DNA from: Nemertoderma westbladi
Lineage: Eukaryota > Xenacoelomorpha > Nemertodermatida > Nemertodermatidae
Reading direction: 5' to 3'
Length of the DNA: 20,543 nucleotides
NCBI GenBank assembly: GCA_032718475.1
Contig: JAUCBJ010008476.1
Location: forward strand, 1 to 20,543
The notes under the pieces were generated by a model, which worked only from the letters and a program-made list of their open reading frames with translations, did no database searches and was not told the DNA's origin. This document shows, one piece after another, positions 10,203 to 18,937 of the stretch. Numbering within the stretch: position 1 is the stretch's first letter; each line of letters opens with the position of its first letter. Position numbers and translations under genes: made by a program.

Positions 10203-10479
10203 TAGTAGGTTATTGTGGCTCTCAAATCCCCAATATACCGATTTAGGATTTATTAAAGCTGCGATGGAGAGGATATATTTTTGTTTTGGTGGTTGTCCTA
10301 ATCCTACAAACATACCAAATCGAGATAATTAGCCAAATGTTTGCAGTGTCCTTTAAAATATCCTAGTTTTTCCATACTTATTGACTAACTAGTAAACCAA
10401 TGCTACAAAAATAGCAACCCCTGTTACTGTAAAACTGGGAGGAAATTCTGTGGAAAAACCAAATATAATTGCCTCGTTA

Positions 10480-10485
10480 TTTATT
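10480..10485 (-). terminator. RPL26: Poly(A) signal AATAAA of RPL26
   Basis: On the minus strand AATAAA, in the context CTAAATAAATAA, lies about 115 nt beyond the RPL26 stop codon at 10600-10602. The distance suits a short ribosomal-protein 3' untranslated region. No closer AATAAA was seen. Cleavage would be expected around 10450-10470. Confidence 0.6.
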
Positions 10486-10599
10486 TAGGAAGTAAATGCA
10501 CATGTCTCAAGGATATATTATCTGGTCTATTGATGCAACATGATGCCAGTACGTTGCAGACACCTTATTGGTTGCTGCTAACCAATAACCATCCAATCA

Positions 10600-10740
10600 T
10601 TAGGCAGTATCCATCGCCAAGGCTGAGGCCGCATCTTCCTCTGTAAACTTCCCCTTCTCCTGTCCCTGCAACCGACCCTTCAATTTACGCTCTAATAAAT
10701 TCTTCCTGTCTTTATCTAACTTCAATTTCGTTATAACCAC
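10600..10740 (-). CDS. RPL26: RPL26 terminal coding exon
   Basis: Residues 104-149 and the TAA stop at 10602-10600. It begins [13 protein letters not shown] after the acceptor TTTAACATTACAG. The segment EKGKF at 131-135 keeps Lys132 and Lys134 at the human numbering. The last 14 residues are acidic and alanine-rich and differ from the vertebrate tail, ending in MDTA. They resemble insect L26 tails as I recall them. Confidence 0.96.
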   Translation of the reverse strand: MVITKLKLDKDRKNLLERKLKGRLQGQEKGKFTEEDAASALAMDTA

Positions 10741-13700
10741 CTGTAATGTTAAATTACAAACTACTGCAGTAATAAAATATTAAGAATATAAAAAGTTACA
10801 TAAGTGTTACAATGTTTGAATTATCAATAATTAAACGACAATTCTTCCACCATGCTTACTCACTCCATGAGGCTGCCAAAGCACAAGATTATGCACTGGC
10901 TGGTCCTCACGGCGAAAGCAATGTCCTGCAAAGCATATATACCTCATATACTCCCATATAAGAGTACTGGAACTACTGCTGCCATAAATAATCGAACCTT
11001 AAGGTTCCGTTTTATTCAATGGGACTTCCAAATCCTGGAAAGCCTATTCAAGGCTGCCCATGCCTTTCCCTTACGTATTCGAAGATCCTCACCTGACTTC
11101 CGGATCTATGATCCCAGGTAACAGAAGTCGTCCACATGCTCAAGCATACCATCATTTGAGCTTATGCTCATCCAATCAGAGACTTGCTGAGGACTTTCAA
11201 AGTTAACTGTCAAAATTTTGGTCTTTCTGGAGTTAATAAAAAGACCAACACTAGAAGCAGCATGTTCTAATGAGCTGAGGAGCCGTTGGGCTCCCTCTAG
11301 TGATTCTGAGAGTACTCCTAAGTCATCAGCAAAGTCTAGATCAGTTAGGTACTTGGCAGGATTTCCTCGACTTCTGGAGCCAGTAGGTGGAGTTATCATC
11401 ACCCCATCATCATTATGATGATCTAAGGACATGCGTAGAACATAGTCAACCACAATTATGAACAAGAATGGTGCAAGTGTGTCTCCCTGGAGGACGCCCC
11501 ATAACACTTCAAATGGTTCTGTGTCACCACCAACAGTAGACACAAATGTTGTCGAACCATCGTATACTGATCTGATTGCTGCAATAATTTCATCAGGAAT
11601 CCCATATAATGAAAGTATGCTGAACATACGTGAGCGAGAGACTGAATCAAAGGCCTTGAAGAAGTCAACAAAGATAACAGCCAGATGCCTGTCTTCTTTT
11701 TTGACCCCACGGGTTTTTAGGTTGCTCTACTTTGGGGGCTGGGACCAACATATTTGTTTTCAGTTCTTGAGGGACTGTCTTTGTCCTATGTCCAGTCCAC
11801 AATAATGGGTGAATGAGCTTCAAACACATTTCACAAACAACATTTTAAAGACCTCAGGGGGCACGCCATCTACTCCACTGGCACGATTGGTCTTGATGCT
11901 CTTTGCTGCAGTTTTAATTTCAGCAAAGGAGATGTAACCAATTCGGATATCTGTGAACACAGACTCAGATACAAAGGTTTCAACACAGACTCAGATACAA
12001 AGGTTTCAGGCAATAGAATGCCCGGTCATTGTTTAGAAGCTTCTCAAAGTATGCCTTCCAACCTTTGAGGCGTTCAGCTGGAGTCTTTGAATGACTCAAA
12101 GCGGCCGAATTAATTAGCAGCACATCAATATGAATGAAGTAATTTATCTCTGTTAGTTGTATAAGTATCGTGTTCACCTACCTTTGAAGGATGTATTGGT
12201 ACATTAACAGTGGCACCATTAGCCTTCTCTCGAGTAACCCTCTCTATGTATATACAGTATTTCTTCCTGTAAACAGATGTTACCTTCCCTGTCTGTTGGC
12301 CCTTAAAGTGACCACGAGTTACCTAAATGAAGTTACGGAAACATTAAATAAAATAATCCAAAACTTTATAGAGGCTCTCAGAGTATTAAAGAAATATTAT
12401 TGTTTATAAAAATAAATGCGAGAAATATCTAAAAAAAATTGAGAAACAGGAAAACATCAAAACCTGTTTATTTTGAGATTCTGAGCCGAATTGCCTGTAT
12501 AGGATTCTTCTAAAAAGCGCGCCGACCCACTTCGAATTGTCCGTTTAATATTATTCTTTATTTACTTTACGCACTATGGGAATGGGGTGAGGATGGGCAG
12601 CGTTTAGATGGGACTCATCGTTAGGCCTATTCAAGCATTCCCCCTCTCTTGTTCTTGTTTGAGTACCGTATATCTCTCTGACATCATCTGGGGAGTAAAA
12701 TTCTGGCTCTGGGAGAACCGCCGAAAAGAACTTTACTTTTTTACTTTACTCTATTGCGCTCTAATCGGTTTGCGTACCAGTGATTTTCTCAATGTGCTGG
12801 CTAGATAATGTATACCAGTATACTGGAGTACTTTTATAGCCTACCGGTAGTCAGATAGATATTTATTTATTTAATTATTGACATGTCATCTATTCAACAG
12901 TCTCTCTAAATAACATAGTATAACTAAATCTATAAAATCTCAACAGGTTCTAACACTTGAATACAAAGTTCGATAAGACAGAACGTAGATTATGGGTTTG
13001 TGGATGTCAGGATGTCGGTATTTTCTAACGGGAAGACGCGCTGCTTTTTCAGGATTGCTCTGACTGGTGGCTGAATAGTGAATACCCGATTCAATAAAGA
13101 GCATATCTCTACACCCCTAATCTACACACAGACAGACACACCTTTGAGCGGACCCATATTGCTGCAGTTAGAACCTCAAATGTCTGAGTGTATTGGGACT
13201 CTAACTCTATCGCTCTTTAAAATATGTCAACTGGGGTGACTTTATTTTATATGGTGTTGAATAATTGTTTTTGGGGTCACATTATTTACATTGGCGTAAT
13301 ATAATTTTTTTGGTGAAATTTTCATCGATTTTGGTATGACTTTAATTGGTACGGTAGGCCCTAGCCTTTTATATGTAAATTTCATATGTAAGTTGTATGT
13401 AATTTTGAATTGTTGCAAATATGTTGGCTTTTTAATCCTGTAATCTAGGTAGGCCTATGTTTGTTTGTGTTATGATAAAAAAATAACAGGTTATACTGAA
13501 AAAAATATAAGTGTTTTGTATTTGGAATGGGTAAAATGACAAATGCACTTGAAACAAATACCTAAATAAACGCCCTTTTTGAAGGGTGAAAAAATTGCTT
13601 CCACTGGTACTCAAACCAATTAGGCCTATCACTCTTTATTGATCACTTGTGCTGTTGTGTGTGTAGTGGCCTACAGACAGACTAACCTGCACCTCATCAT

Positions 13701-13854
13701 CTTTCCGTATTGGAATGGATCGTACGTTGTATTTCTGCCGTAGATCCTTAGACAGCGGGGAACTCATGATCTTGCGGCGTTCGTGAGACGCGGCGTTGAA
13801 GTGGGCGCGTCGGTTCTTACGACGAGAACTCGTCTTACACGGATTCAATTTCAT
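10600..13854 (-). CDS. RPL26: 60S ribosomal protein L26 (uL24), three coding exons
   Basis: The coding sequence is the join of 13854-13687, 12322-12182 and 10740-10600 on the minus strand: 56, 47 and 46 codons plus stop, 149 residues. Mammalian L26 has 145. RPL26 is a large-subunit protein that binds 28S rRNA beside the peptide exit tunnel. The sequence is unmistakable: [18 protein letters not shown] at 19-36, LRQKYNVRS at 38-46, the KOW segment from about 51 including RGHFKGQQ and [18 protein letters not shown] at 81-86, IHPSK ending exon 2, then [13 protein letters not shown] at 104-116. Lysines 132 and 134, the known UFMylation sites of human RPL26, are conserved in EKGK at 131-134. Both introns are GT-AG, phase 0 (1364 and 1441 bp). 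There is no stop or frameshift, so it is probably functional. The C-terminus, ending AMDTA, is invertebrate-like. Confidence 0.97.
10838..12112 (-). pseudogene. Internally deleted LINE reverse transcriptase fragment inside an RPL26 intron
   Basis: Minus-strand fragments lie in the order of a LINE ORF2. The linker has [15 protein letters not shown] near 12076-12032. The fingers have [14 protein letters not shown] near 11886-11845 and LVPAPK near 11745. The palm follows abruptly with [32 protein letters not shown] and the catalytic FADD at 11333-11322. The thumb has DDFCYLGS and [11 protein letters not shown], then [11 protein letters not shown] near 10955, and finally EDQPV and LVLWQPHG near 10915-10870. 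The segment between LVPAPK and the palm is missing, as is most of the segment between LLYGS and the C-terminus, so there are two internal deletions plus stops. It is related to, but a different family from, the copy at 4797-6787. It inserted in sense orientation relative to RPL26 without touching splice sites. Confidence 0.88.
11957..12008. repeat. Perfect 26-bp tandem duplication
   Basis: Two identical copies of a 26-bp unit starting ACACAGACTCAGATACAAAG stand head to tail at 11957-11982 and 11983-12008, within the reverse transcriptase fragment. Perfect identity suggests a recent slippage or repair event after the element was already dead. The unit has no relation to the 26-bp minisatellite at 3.6 kb. 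Confidence 0.9.
12182..12322 (-). CDS. RPL26: RPL26 second coding exon
   Basis: Residues 57-103, beginning [13 protein letters not shown] and ending in IHPSK. It carries most of the KOW motif and the basic YRKKY stretch that contacts rRNA in this family. The acceptor is ACTTCATTTAG|GTA (AG at 12324-12323) and the donor is TCAAAG|GTAGGT (GT at 12181-12180). Both junctions are phase 0. The donor lies about 70 bp from the upstream edge of the reverse-transcriptase fragment in the following intron. Confidence 0.96.
12323..13686 (-). other. RPL26 intron between coding exons 1 and 2
   Basis: A 1364-bp GT-AG intron. It is AT-rich, with scattered TAGGCCTA (13449, 13621) and ACCGGT motifs and a degenerate run of GGGGTGAC-, GGGGTCAC- and GGTATGAC-type phrases at 13230-13345. 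I looked for a C/D-box small nucleolar RNA, common in ribosomal-protein introns, and found no convincing C/D pair on the sense strand. Confidence 0.6.
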
Positions 13855-13879
13855 TTTATATGTGTCTGTTTTTCTGAAA
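13687..13879 (-). CDS. RPL26: RPL26 first coding exon with 25 nt of 5' untranslated sequence
   Basis: The coding part is 13854-13687 (residues 1-56, [10 protein letters not shown] to KDDEVQ). The start codon at 13854 gives the conserved MK-NP amino terminus. An upstream in-frame ATG at 13899 would add 15 residues absent from the family and would lie inside the intron. The exon opens after the acceptor TTGTCCCATTGCAG (AG at 13881-13880). It therefore carries only 25 nt of leader, and the transcription start must be in another exon above 13880. The donor is GTGCAG|GTTAGT, with GT at 13686-13685. Spacing and motifs match family expectation exactly. Confidence 0.97.
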
Positions 13880-14813
13880 CTGCAATGGGACAAGTGCAAA
13901 CATGAAAAGTAGGAAACCTACTGTCTACTGATCTGATACTGACTGACTGATGACTACCGGTACCTCCTGATGTCTATCTCTGATAAACGGATAATCAGAT
14001 AGCCTAGTACAGTACCGCACTACCGGTAGTAGCTCTAAGCTACTACTGCTGTACTGTACCACCTATACCTAAACCTACTACTGGTATTGCTGTATTCAGG
14101 TATTGGTATAGGCCTACACGTTCACGTTTTGCATGCGTTTCTCACTCGTTTGTACTATTTTTGCACTGTTTTGTACCTTATTGTACTCTTTAGTACCGGT
14201 ACTCTTTTTGCTTTTGTCAGTTTGTACTATATTGTAGGCCCTACTATTTTGTATTTTTTTTGTACAGATTCGTCGGACCGTGAATATATCGACTGGATTC
14301 TGGATTGGATATTAAACAGTAGGCCTACAGAAGACTGGAAGATGAATGATAGGCCTATTGCCTATACTGCTATAGCAGTATAGTGCTATTGACTGCTGGA
14401 CTGGGTGTTGAACAGCTGAACAGAAGATGGATAGGCCTACATACAGTTGGCTGTAGGCCTATACCAATATACAGCTATACAAGACATATGACTGTATCAG
14501 TGTATGACTGTAATCCTGTAATCAGGCATCAGGTAATGCAGGTACAAGGTAGGCCTGTAGGCGGTAGCCTAGTTCCTTTGACTGAATGAAGAGAAGAAGG
14601 CCGAGCAGCTGATAGACAGATAACAGGATAATGAACATGAACAATTCTGCAATTGACAGAACAGTTAGATAAAACAGACAAGGTTAGATAGAACAACACG
14701 GTTAGGGTCTGAGGGTTAGACCTGCAGACGGTAAAATAAACATCTGAACATACTGTATAACAGTCAGACAATACAGCATGCAGGTACCGGTATAGGCCTA
14801 CTGGTATAAGTCA
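13880..14813. other. Upstream/first-intron region of RPL26, rich in TAGGCCTA and ACCGGT palindromes
   Basis: The region contains about eight TAGGCCTA or near-identical 8-mers (for example 14109, 14322, 14351, 14433, 14453, 14793) and several TACCGGTA motifs. The acceptor at 13880 implies this is at least partly first intron. No leader exon could be identified. Open frames at 14087-14589 have no coding features I recognise. Confidence 0.5.
14363..14382. repeat. Perfect 20-bp palindrome
   Basis: TATACTGCTATAGCAGTATA equals its own reverse complement with no spacer. It lies among TAGGCCTA motifs and could extrude as a small cruciform. No function is evident. Confidence 0.9.
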
Positions 14814-14821
14814 GTAAGTAG
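14814..14821. repeat. 8-bp target-site duplication, left copy
   Basis: GTAAGTAG directly precedes the left inverted repeat and is repeated exactly at 16197-16204 after the right one. An 8-bp duplication is the hAT superfamily signature. Confidence 0.9.
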
Positions 14822-16196
14822 TAGTGTTGAGAACTGAATAAGAATAATTTCAGTTACAGTTACAGTTTCAGTATTCAAAGTTTTGCATTTCAGTTACAGT
14901 TTCAGTATTACAAAGTGTAACATTTCAGTTTCAGTTACAGTTTTGATCGCGATAAAATTTCAGTTACAGTTTCAGTTATAGATTCAATATATTATCCCAC
15001 AAAGTAAACAGTCATTGAAATAATGTCAGTCTCATCGGGGCGGGGTGCAGTGAAGTCACTCACCCAATGAGTCACTTTCCCAACAAAAATCAAACGAATC
15101 ACTTTGCCCAATAAAAAAGGTAATCTATAACTAAAAATGAATCACTTTAATATATATAACTGTAACATACACTAATACTGTAATACCGGTAATATTCATT
15201 ACGAAACATGCCTCTTTATAGATAGCCTGTCTGCCTGAGCGGTATAGGTTAGTTGTATGAAAGATGGGATAGGAAAGATGGACCCCATCTATAGTAATAT
15301 TTTGTAACTATAATATTCTGATAGTACTGAATGTAATGCTTGTTTCAGTGCTTGTACTGTTATCATTTATTATTTTGGTTATAAAGGCCATGCTTCTACA
15401 GTAAAACCTGCTCATTTCCCTTAATTTATAATTTGTTGTAGTAATCATATATTTGAATTTTTGGTTAGACCCACCTCGTTAAGCTGCTCCTTTCACTTTT
15501 TAAGTTTAATTGTAATTTTGTAATTTATAATGGTAAACTTGATAAAAATTTAATTTCCAGTGTACCTCTAGTGTGATATCCCCTGAGATATTAATAGTAC
15601 CAGTAACATTAATTTTTATAATGTAAAATATATCCGTTATATCCATCTACCATTACCATTAACTATATTTTTGTTTATCTAAAACATTTACATTTGATAT
15701 GCGATATTTAGGAAGCAAAGAGTGCTGATAAGGCTGATAATAGTCTAACAGTTGAGATAGATAAACATGACTAATTAGAACTACATTATATGCTAGATCT
15801 TCGTTCATTACTCGATGCTTGATTCGCCAAATAAATCACAGTTGAGTTAAGTGGGCAATAGGTCTTTGGGCCACTTGACTAATATGGTGGTCCATTACTA
15901 TCAAAGCCCAAAACTATAATAATAAATAAAAATACAATGTTTTAAAAATGATACCTATATCGACCACTGTTATTAATTTATTAAACTATTACAATACTGT
16001 TTCAAGTGCTCATTCATGTTAGTTGTGTGGTTGAGAACTGAATCGATTTTTAGTAATTTCAGTTTCAGTTACAGTATTCAAAATTCGCAATTACAGTTAC
16101 AGTTATAGTTACAATATCAAAAAATCATAAAAATCATTCAGTTACATTTGCAGTTACAGTATAATCAGATAATTACAGTTACAGTTCTCAACACTA
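14822..16196. mobile_element. Non-autonomous hAT transposon (MITE-like), 1375 bp
   Basis: The element opens with TAGTGTTGAGAACTG (14822-14836) and closes with its exact reverse complement CAGTTCTCAACACTA (16182-16196). It is flanked by the 8-bp duplication GTAAGTAG. Subterminal arrays of TTTCAGTTACAG-type phrases occupy about 14850-14985 and 16060-16180, in the same orientation at both ends. A second left-end-like sequence, GGTTGAGAACTGAATCGA, occurs inside at 16031-16048, so the right 170 bp resembles a complete smaller element. The interior also holds three GARTCACTTT phrases near 15069-15150 and two diverged relatives of the 68-bp minisatellite (15368-15501). No transposase frame is present, so it must have moved using an enzyme supplied in trans. 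Confidence 0.92.
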
Positions 16197-16204
16197 GTAA
16201 GTAG
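16197..16204. repeat. 8-bp target-site duplication, right copy
   Basis: GTAAGTAG immediately after the right inverted repeat, identical to 14814-14821. Confidence 0.9.
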
Positions 16205-16404
16205 GTACCCCAACTGCCCAAACCTAACAAGTGTTTTTTAGACATAAAAATTACCGGTTAATCATAAAACAATAAATTTAAATAGGCCCAAGGCGTGGAT
16301 GGACTGATGGATGCAGGGATGGCTGGATCCTGCACACAAATTTTTTAGACATTATTATTTTATTTGTTTGACGAGTTGTTTGATGTCATTTTGCTATTTC
16401 GTAG

Positions 16405-16623
16405 CTACTCCATTAAAAAAACAAATATTCCAGAATATTTTTTATTACAGTACTGCAGTATATAGTTGAATAATTGAAGACCTGATTGAATGACTTTCTT
16501 GAGACGCCTATTAAAAGACACTGCGTCCTTGATGTTGCGGATAATTTCGCGAAAGTCAAGGGTGATAGGGGGGCATTCCGCGCGGGGTGGAGTAGATACG
16601 CCTAGGACACCGGCATAGCATTC
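16405..16623 (-). other. Open frame of 72 codons in a GC-rich patch, possible exon (unrecognised)
   Basis: On the minus strand a frame is open from just after a TAA (16626-16624) to a TAG at 16407-16405, with no starting Met. Residues 11-50 look protein-like (STPPRAECPPITLDFREII, then a basic RRLKK near 39-43). They lie in a patch that is GC-rich compared with its AT-rich flanks. A splice acceptor TGTCCTAG at about 16606-16599 and a donor AATCAG|GTCTTC at about 16479 are possible, which would make an exon of about 120 nt. I do not recognise the family. It could equally be a transposon fragment or chance. Confidence 0.2.
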
Positions 16624-16626
16624 TTA

Positions 16627-16998
16627 TGGCAGCTGCTTCGAGCATGCCGATTTTAGATGATAATTGAAACCTGTAAAAGGTGGACAGTCCAATCACTACG
16701 AAATAGCATTGCTTTAATACGTTCAGACGTTTCTGATTGGTCAGGGTCAGACTATTATCTATATTTTATGTGCCTGTGTCCAGTCCACCTTTTTCAAACT
16801 AAAATTGGATCTGGTAAGATCTGTAAAGGTCAAGAGAAATTTTTAAAGAACTTATTATTATCTTCACAGGCGATATGCCAGAATGGGAAAGATCTTTACG
16901 AGAATTTATTAGATCGATATGCAGTACAGTTCTTAGCACAAAAAATAAAGTCATCATAATAGGGCAGAGAATTGCAGATGGTTCAACGTAATCATATA
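16627..16998. other. Spacer, nothing recognised
   Basis: A 100-codon open frame on the plus strand (16657-16959) lacks any motif I know and has no coding-like composition. No other feature was seen. Confidence 0.4.
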
Positions 16999-17168
16999 CA
17001 GTCGGGGTTACAAAGTTCATCTGATCTTTGAGATTTTCTCAAAGTTTTCTAAAAGTGTCTAAAAGTTATTACATTACTCCCAACGGCCACTTTGAATTCT
17101 TGCAGACACTTATTTGGGAATCTCAATGTGATTTCCTGCTTTTAGGCACTTTGAATTCTTTGAGAAAA
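16999..17168 (+). mobile_element. mariner/Tc1-like MITE, left end
   Basis: The segment begins at a TA dinucleotide (16997-16998) with CAGTCGGGGTTACAAAG, followed by CTTTGAGATTTTCTCAAAG, itself nearly palindromic. About 68 bp match, at roughly 85%, the reverse complement of 20440-20373, which ends in GACTG before TA. TA-flanked ends starting CAGT are typical of the Tc1/mariner superfamily. A further CACTTTGAATTCTTTGAGAA at 17147-17166 resembles the opposite end but stops short of the terminal 45 bp, so this copy looks truncated on its right. Confidence 0.6.
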
Positions 17169-18208
17169 TAAACTTCGAGGTATTCCTGATTGACAGCTCG
17201 TTGTAGGCCTAAATTAACAGAAGCAGAGGTATTCTCGGGGAACAATATCATGCGGGCAACAAAGTGATACATTGTGGGCTGGCCAGTTGTTGCTTAGAAG
17301 CTATTCCCATCAATTTATCACATTGAGGTTCCTGAGGTCATTATGGGATGGGGTTAATTTAATATAGTTTAATATTAACAAGATTAATGCAATAGATTAA
17401 TTTAATAATAATATAATATAAGATTAATTAAGTGAAACTGCTAAACTGCAGTGCAGTTTATCTGTGTATACGCAGTTTCATTGTAATGACCTGAAGAAGC
17501 TGTTGGGATAACTTGCTTGTAATAACTTTTGTTATTCATTTCATTAGTCACCTGAGGTCAACCCGTACTACCTTAACTGTTTATTATGATAACTACGGTG
17601 ACTAGAGCGTGGGAATTCCTTCTTAAAAACGAAGAAAGGCTTTCAAATTTCAAGTAAGACAGAACAGAACGGCTACAATCCTGTGTTGTTTTAACTTAAT
17701 AGAGATATTGAAATATTCCCTGCCCCTGGCGTTTTCTATTTGAGCATATTTTAAATGTTTGCCTGATATTCAATTGATGTGTAACGCCTTCTGGCAAAGC
17801 GGCACCCAGTTTAAGCTAACAATCACAGCTAGCGAGTAGCGACCCACGGACGGCGACCTTCAAACAAACAGGTGCAGAGCCGGAAAGAACTGTCGTAGGC
17901 TTTTGCTTGGCTTGTGGTCCCATTTGATAACTTTAGATTTGGGCAGACTGGGAGGTCGCTCTGACCATATACACTGCGCATCTACAATGCCTAAAACGCC
18001 TATGGGAACAACCTACCTATTAGTGAGCTCGTAGGCCTATCATTTCTCTGTATTCTATTGTATTCTTTACTTTTATAGCATAAAGCTACCAACTTTTTAA
18101 ACTCAGTGTAGTGTGGCAAAGAAGGGTTGGTTGACCATTGAAATGCATGGGTGGGTAAAGGAATTCGGCGTTCACATTCCTAAGGCCCTGTGGGCTAAAC
18201 AGATTTAA
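17169..18208. other. Intergenic region, no gene recognised
   Basis: Very AT-rich at 17350-17430 and GC-richer at 17815-17900. No coding frame, RNA or repeat that I can support. A possible pyrimidine-rich initiator on the minus strand at 17887 is described under findings. Confidence 0.5.
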
Positions 18209-18607
18209 ACACGTTCGTGGGGCCTTCGCGCAGCACGAGGCCCAGTTATGAGATACAAATTAAAATTGTGCGACTGTATCACAAAATCAGGTTATGAGAG
18301 ATTAACCCACACCACCAATTAATCAAAGAAAGGGGGACAGTACGTGTTCACCCCTTTTTATCTGCACCCTCCCCCCCCCCCCCCCCCACCCACCAAACAT
18401 AACCGCGACACCTACCACCCACGGAAGGGTAGCACGAACTTATTTCCAAACGCAGGTTCAATATGCAAAGCCAGGTGGTTTATAGGAATATAATCAATGC
18501 AGTACTCGTCTTCATTATAAGCCTCTTTGCGTTCGACCTGTTTTGTATTAAAATATATTTATTAAACGCAGGCTGACGCTCTTTATAATAATAATACCTA
18601 GGGATGC
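18209..18607 (+). repeat. Dispersed repeat module A, copy 2
   Basis: Second copy of the module at 1579-1980, same orientation, with identical runs such as CGTGGGGCCTTCGCGCAGC (18216-18234) and CCACCCACGGAAGGGTAGCA. Its poly-C tract at 18371-18387 is longer than in copy 1. It contains only one of the about 150-bp units that are tripled in copy 1. The right edge is abrupt at 18607, where a protein-coding-like minus-strand segment begins. Confidence 0.85.
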
Positions 18608-18937
18608 CAGTTCCAGACTTTCAATCTTTACTGCCGCGCAAACCCCGCAGAGGAAGTTTTGGTTTGAGAGATCAAGCCCATCGGCAATTGGTGTTACAAT
18701 TTCGGTCCAGGAACTCTGACAATGGGAGCATTCAATCTTAGCTGTGGTCCATTCCCGTGGTTTCGGCTTCCTTTTCTTCGTCCCAATGACAGATTCTTCT
18801 GAAGACGTTCGATTCGCTTTCAGTTTATTGTTGGCATTTGTGTTTTGAAGTTGTATTCGAGTGGACAGTCGCGCCGGTTTCGAGGTAACCATACCGACCT
18901 GTGATAAGCGTTGGTTTTGTTGAGTGCCGGTATTCAT
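18548..18937 (-). CDS. Hypothetical protein or exon with two CxxC zinc-ligand pairs
   Basis: A 129-codon frame from ATG at 18937. Residues 1-52 are polar and Asn/Gln/Ser/Thr-rich. Residues 54-61 (KKRKPKPR) are a basic, nuclear-localisation-like cluster. Cys70, Cys73, Cys97 and Cys100 form two CxxC pairs 23 residues apart, with Trp63 and Trp77 nearby, the pattern of a small zinc-binding fold. From about residue 111 onward the frame reads into repeat module A, so the true protein probably ends or splices before that. A possible donor TAG|GTATTA lies at about 18598. The family is not recognised. Chromatin or transposon-encoded zinc proteins are possible. It may be a host exon or a gene piece captured by the mobile locus around it. 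Confidence 0.45.
   Translation of the reverse strand: MNTGTQQNQRLSQVGMVTSKPARLSTRIQLQNTNANNKLKANRTSSEESVIGTKKRKPKPREWTTAKIECSHCQSSWTEIVTPIADGLDLSNQNFLCGVCAAVKIESLELASLGIIIIKSVSLRLINIF

Noticed and set aside
11458-11805. Plus-strand 115-codon frame
   Set aside because: It is antisense to the reverse transcriptase palm, which explains the conserved sequence there.
13636-13686. Readthrough past the RPL26 exon giving a VGHY that resembles the start of the next exon
   Set aside because: A clean GT donor precedes it, the true RGHFKG exon is at 12182-12322, and the similarity comes from a TAGGCC-type repeat word.
14087-14589. Consecutive open frames of 98 and 68 codons upstream of RPL26
   Set aside because: They are on the opposite strand and consist largely of TAGGCCTA and GTACT repeat words.
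14682-14722. GGTTAG and GGTTAGGG words suggesting interstitial telomere repeats
   Set aside because: Only three irregularly spaced copies, not a tandem run.
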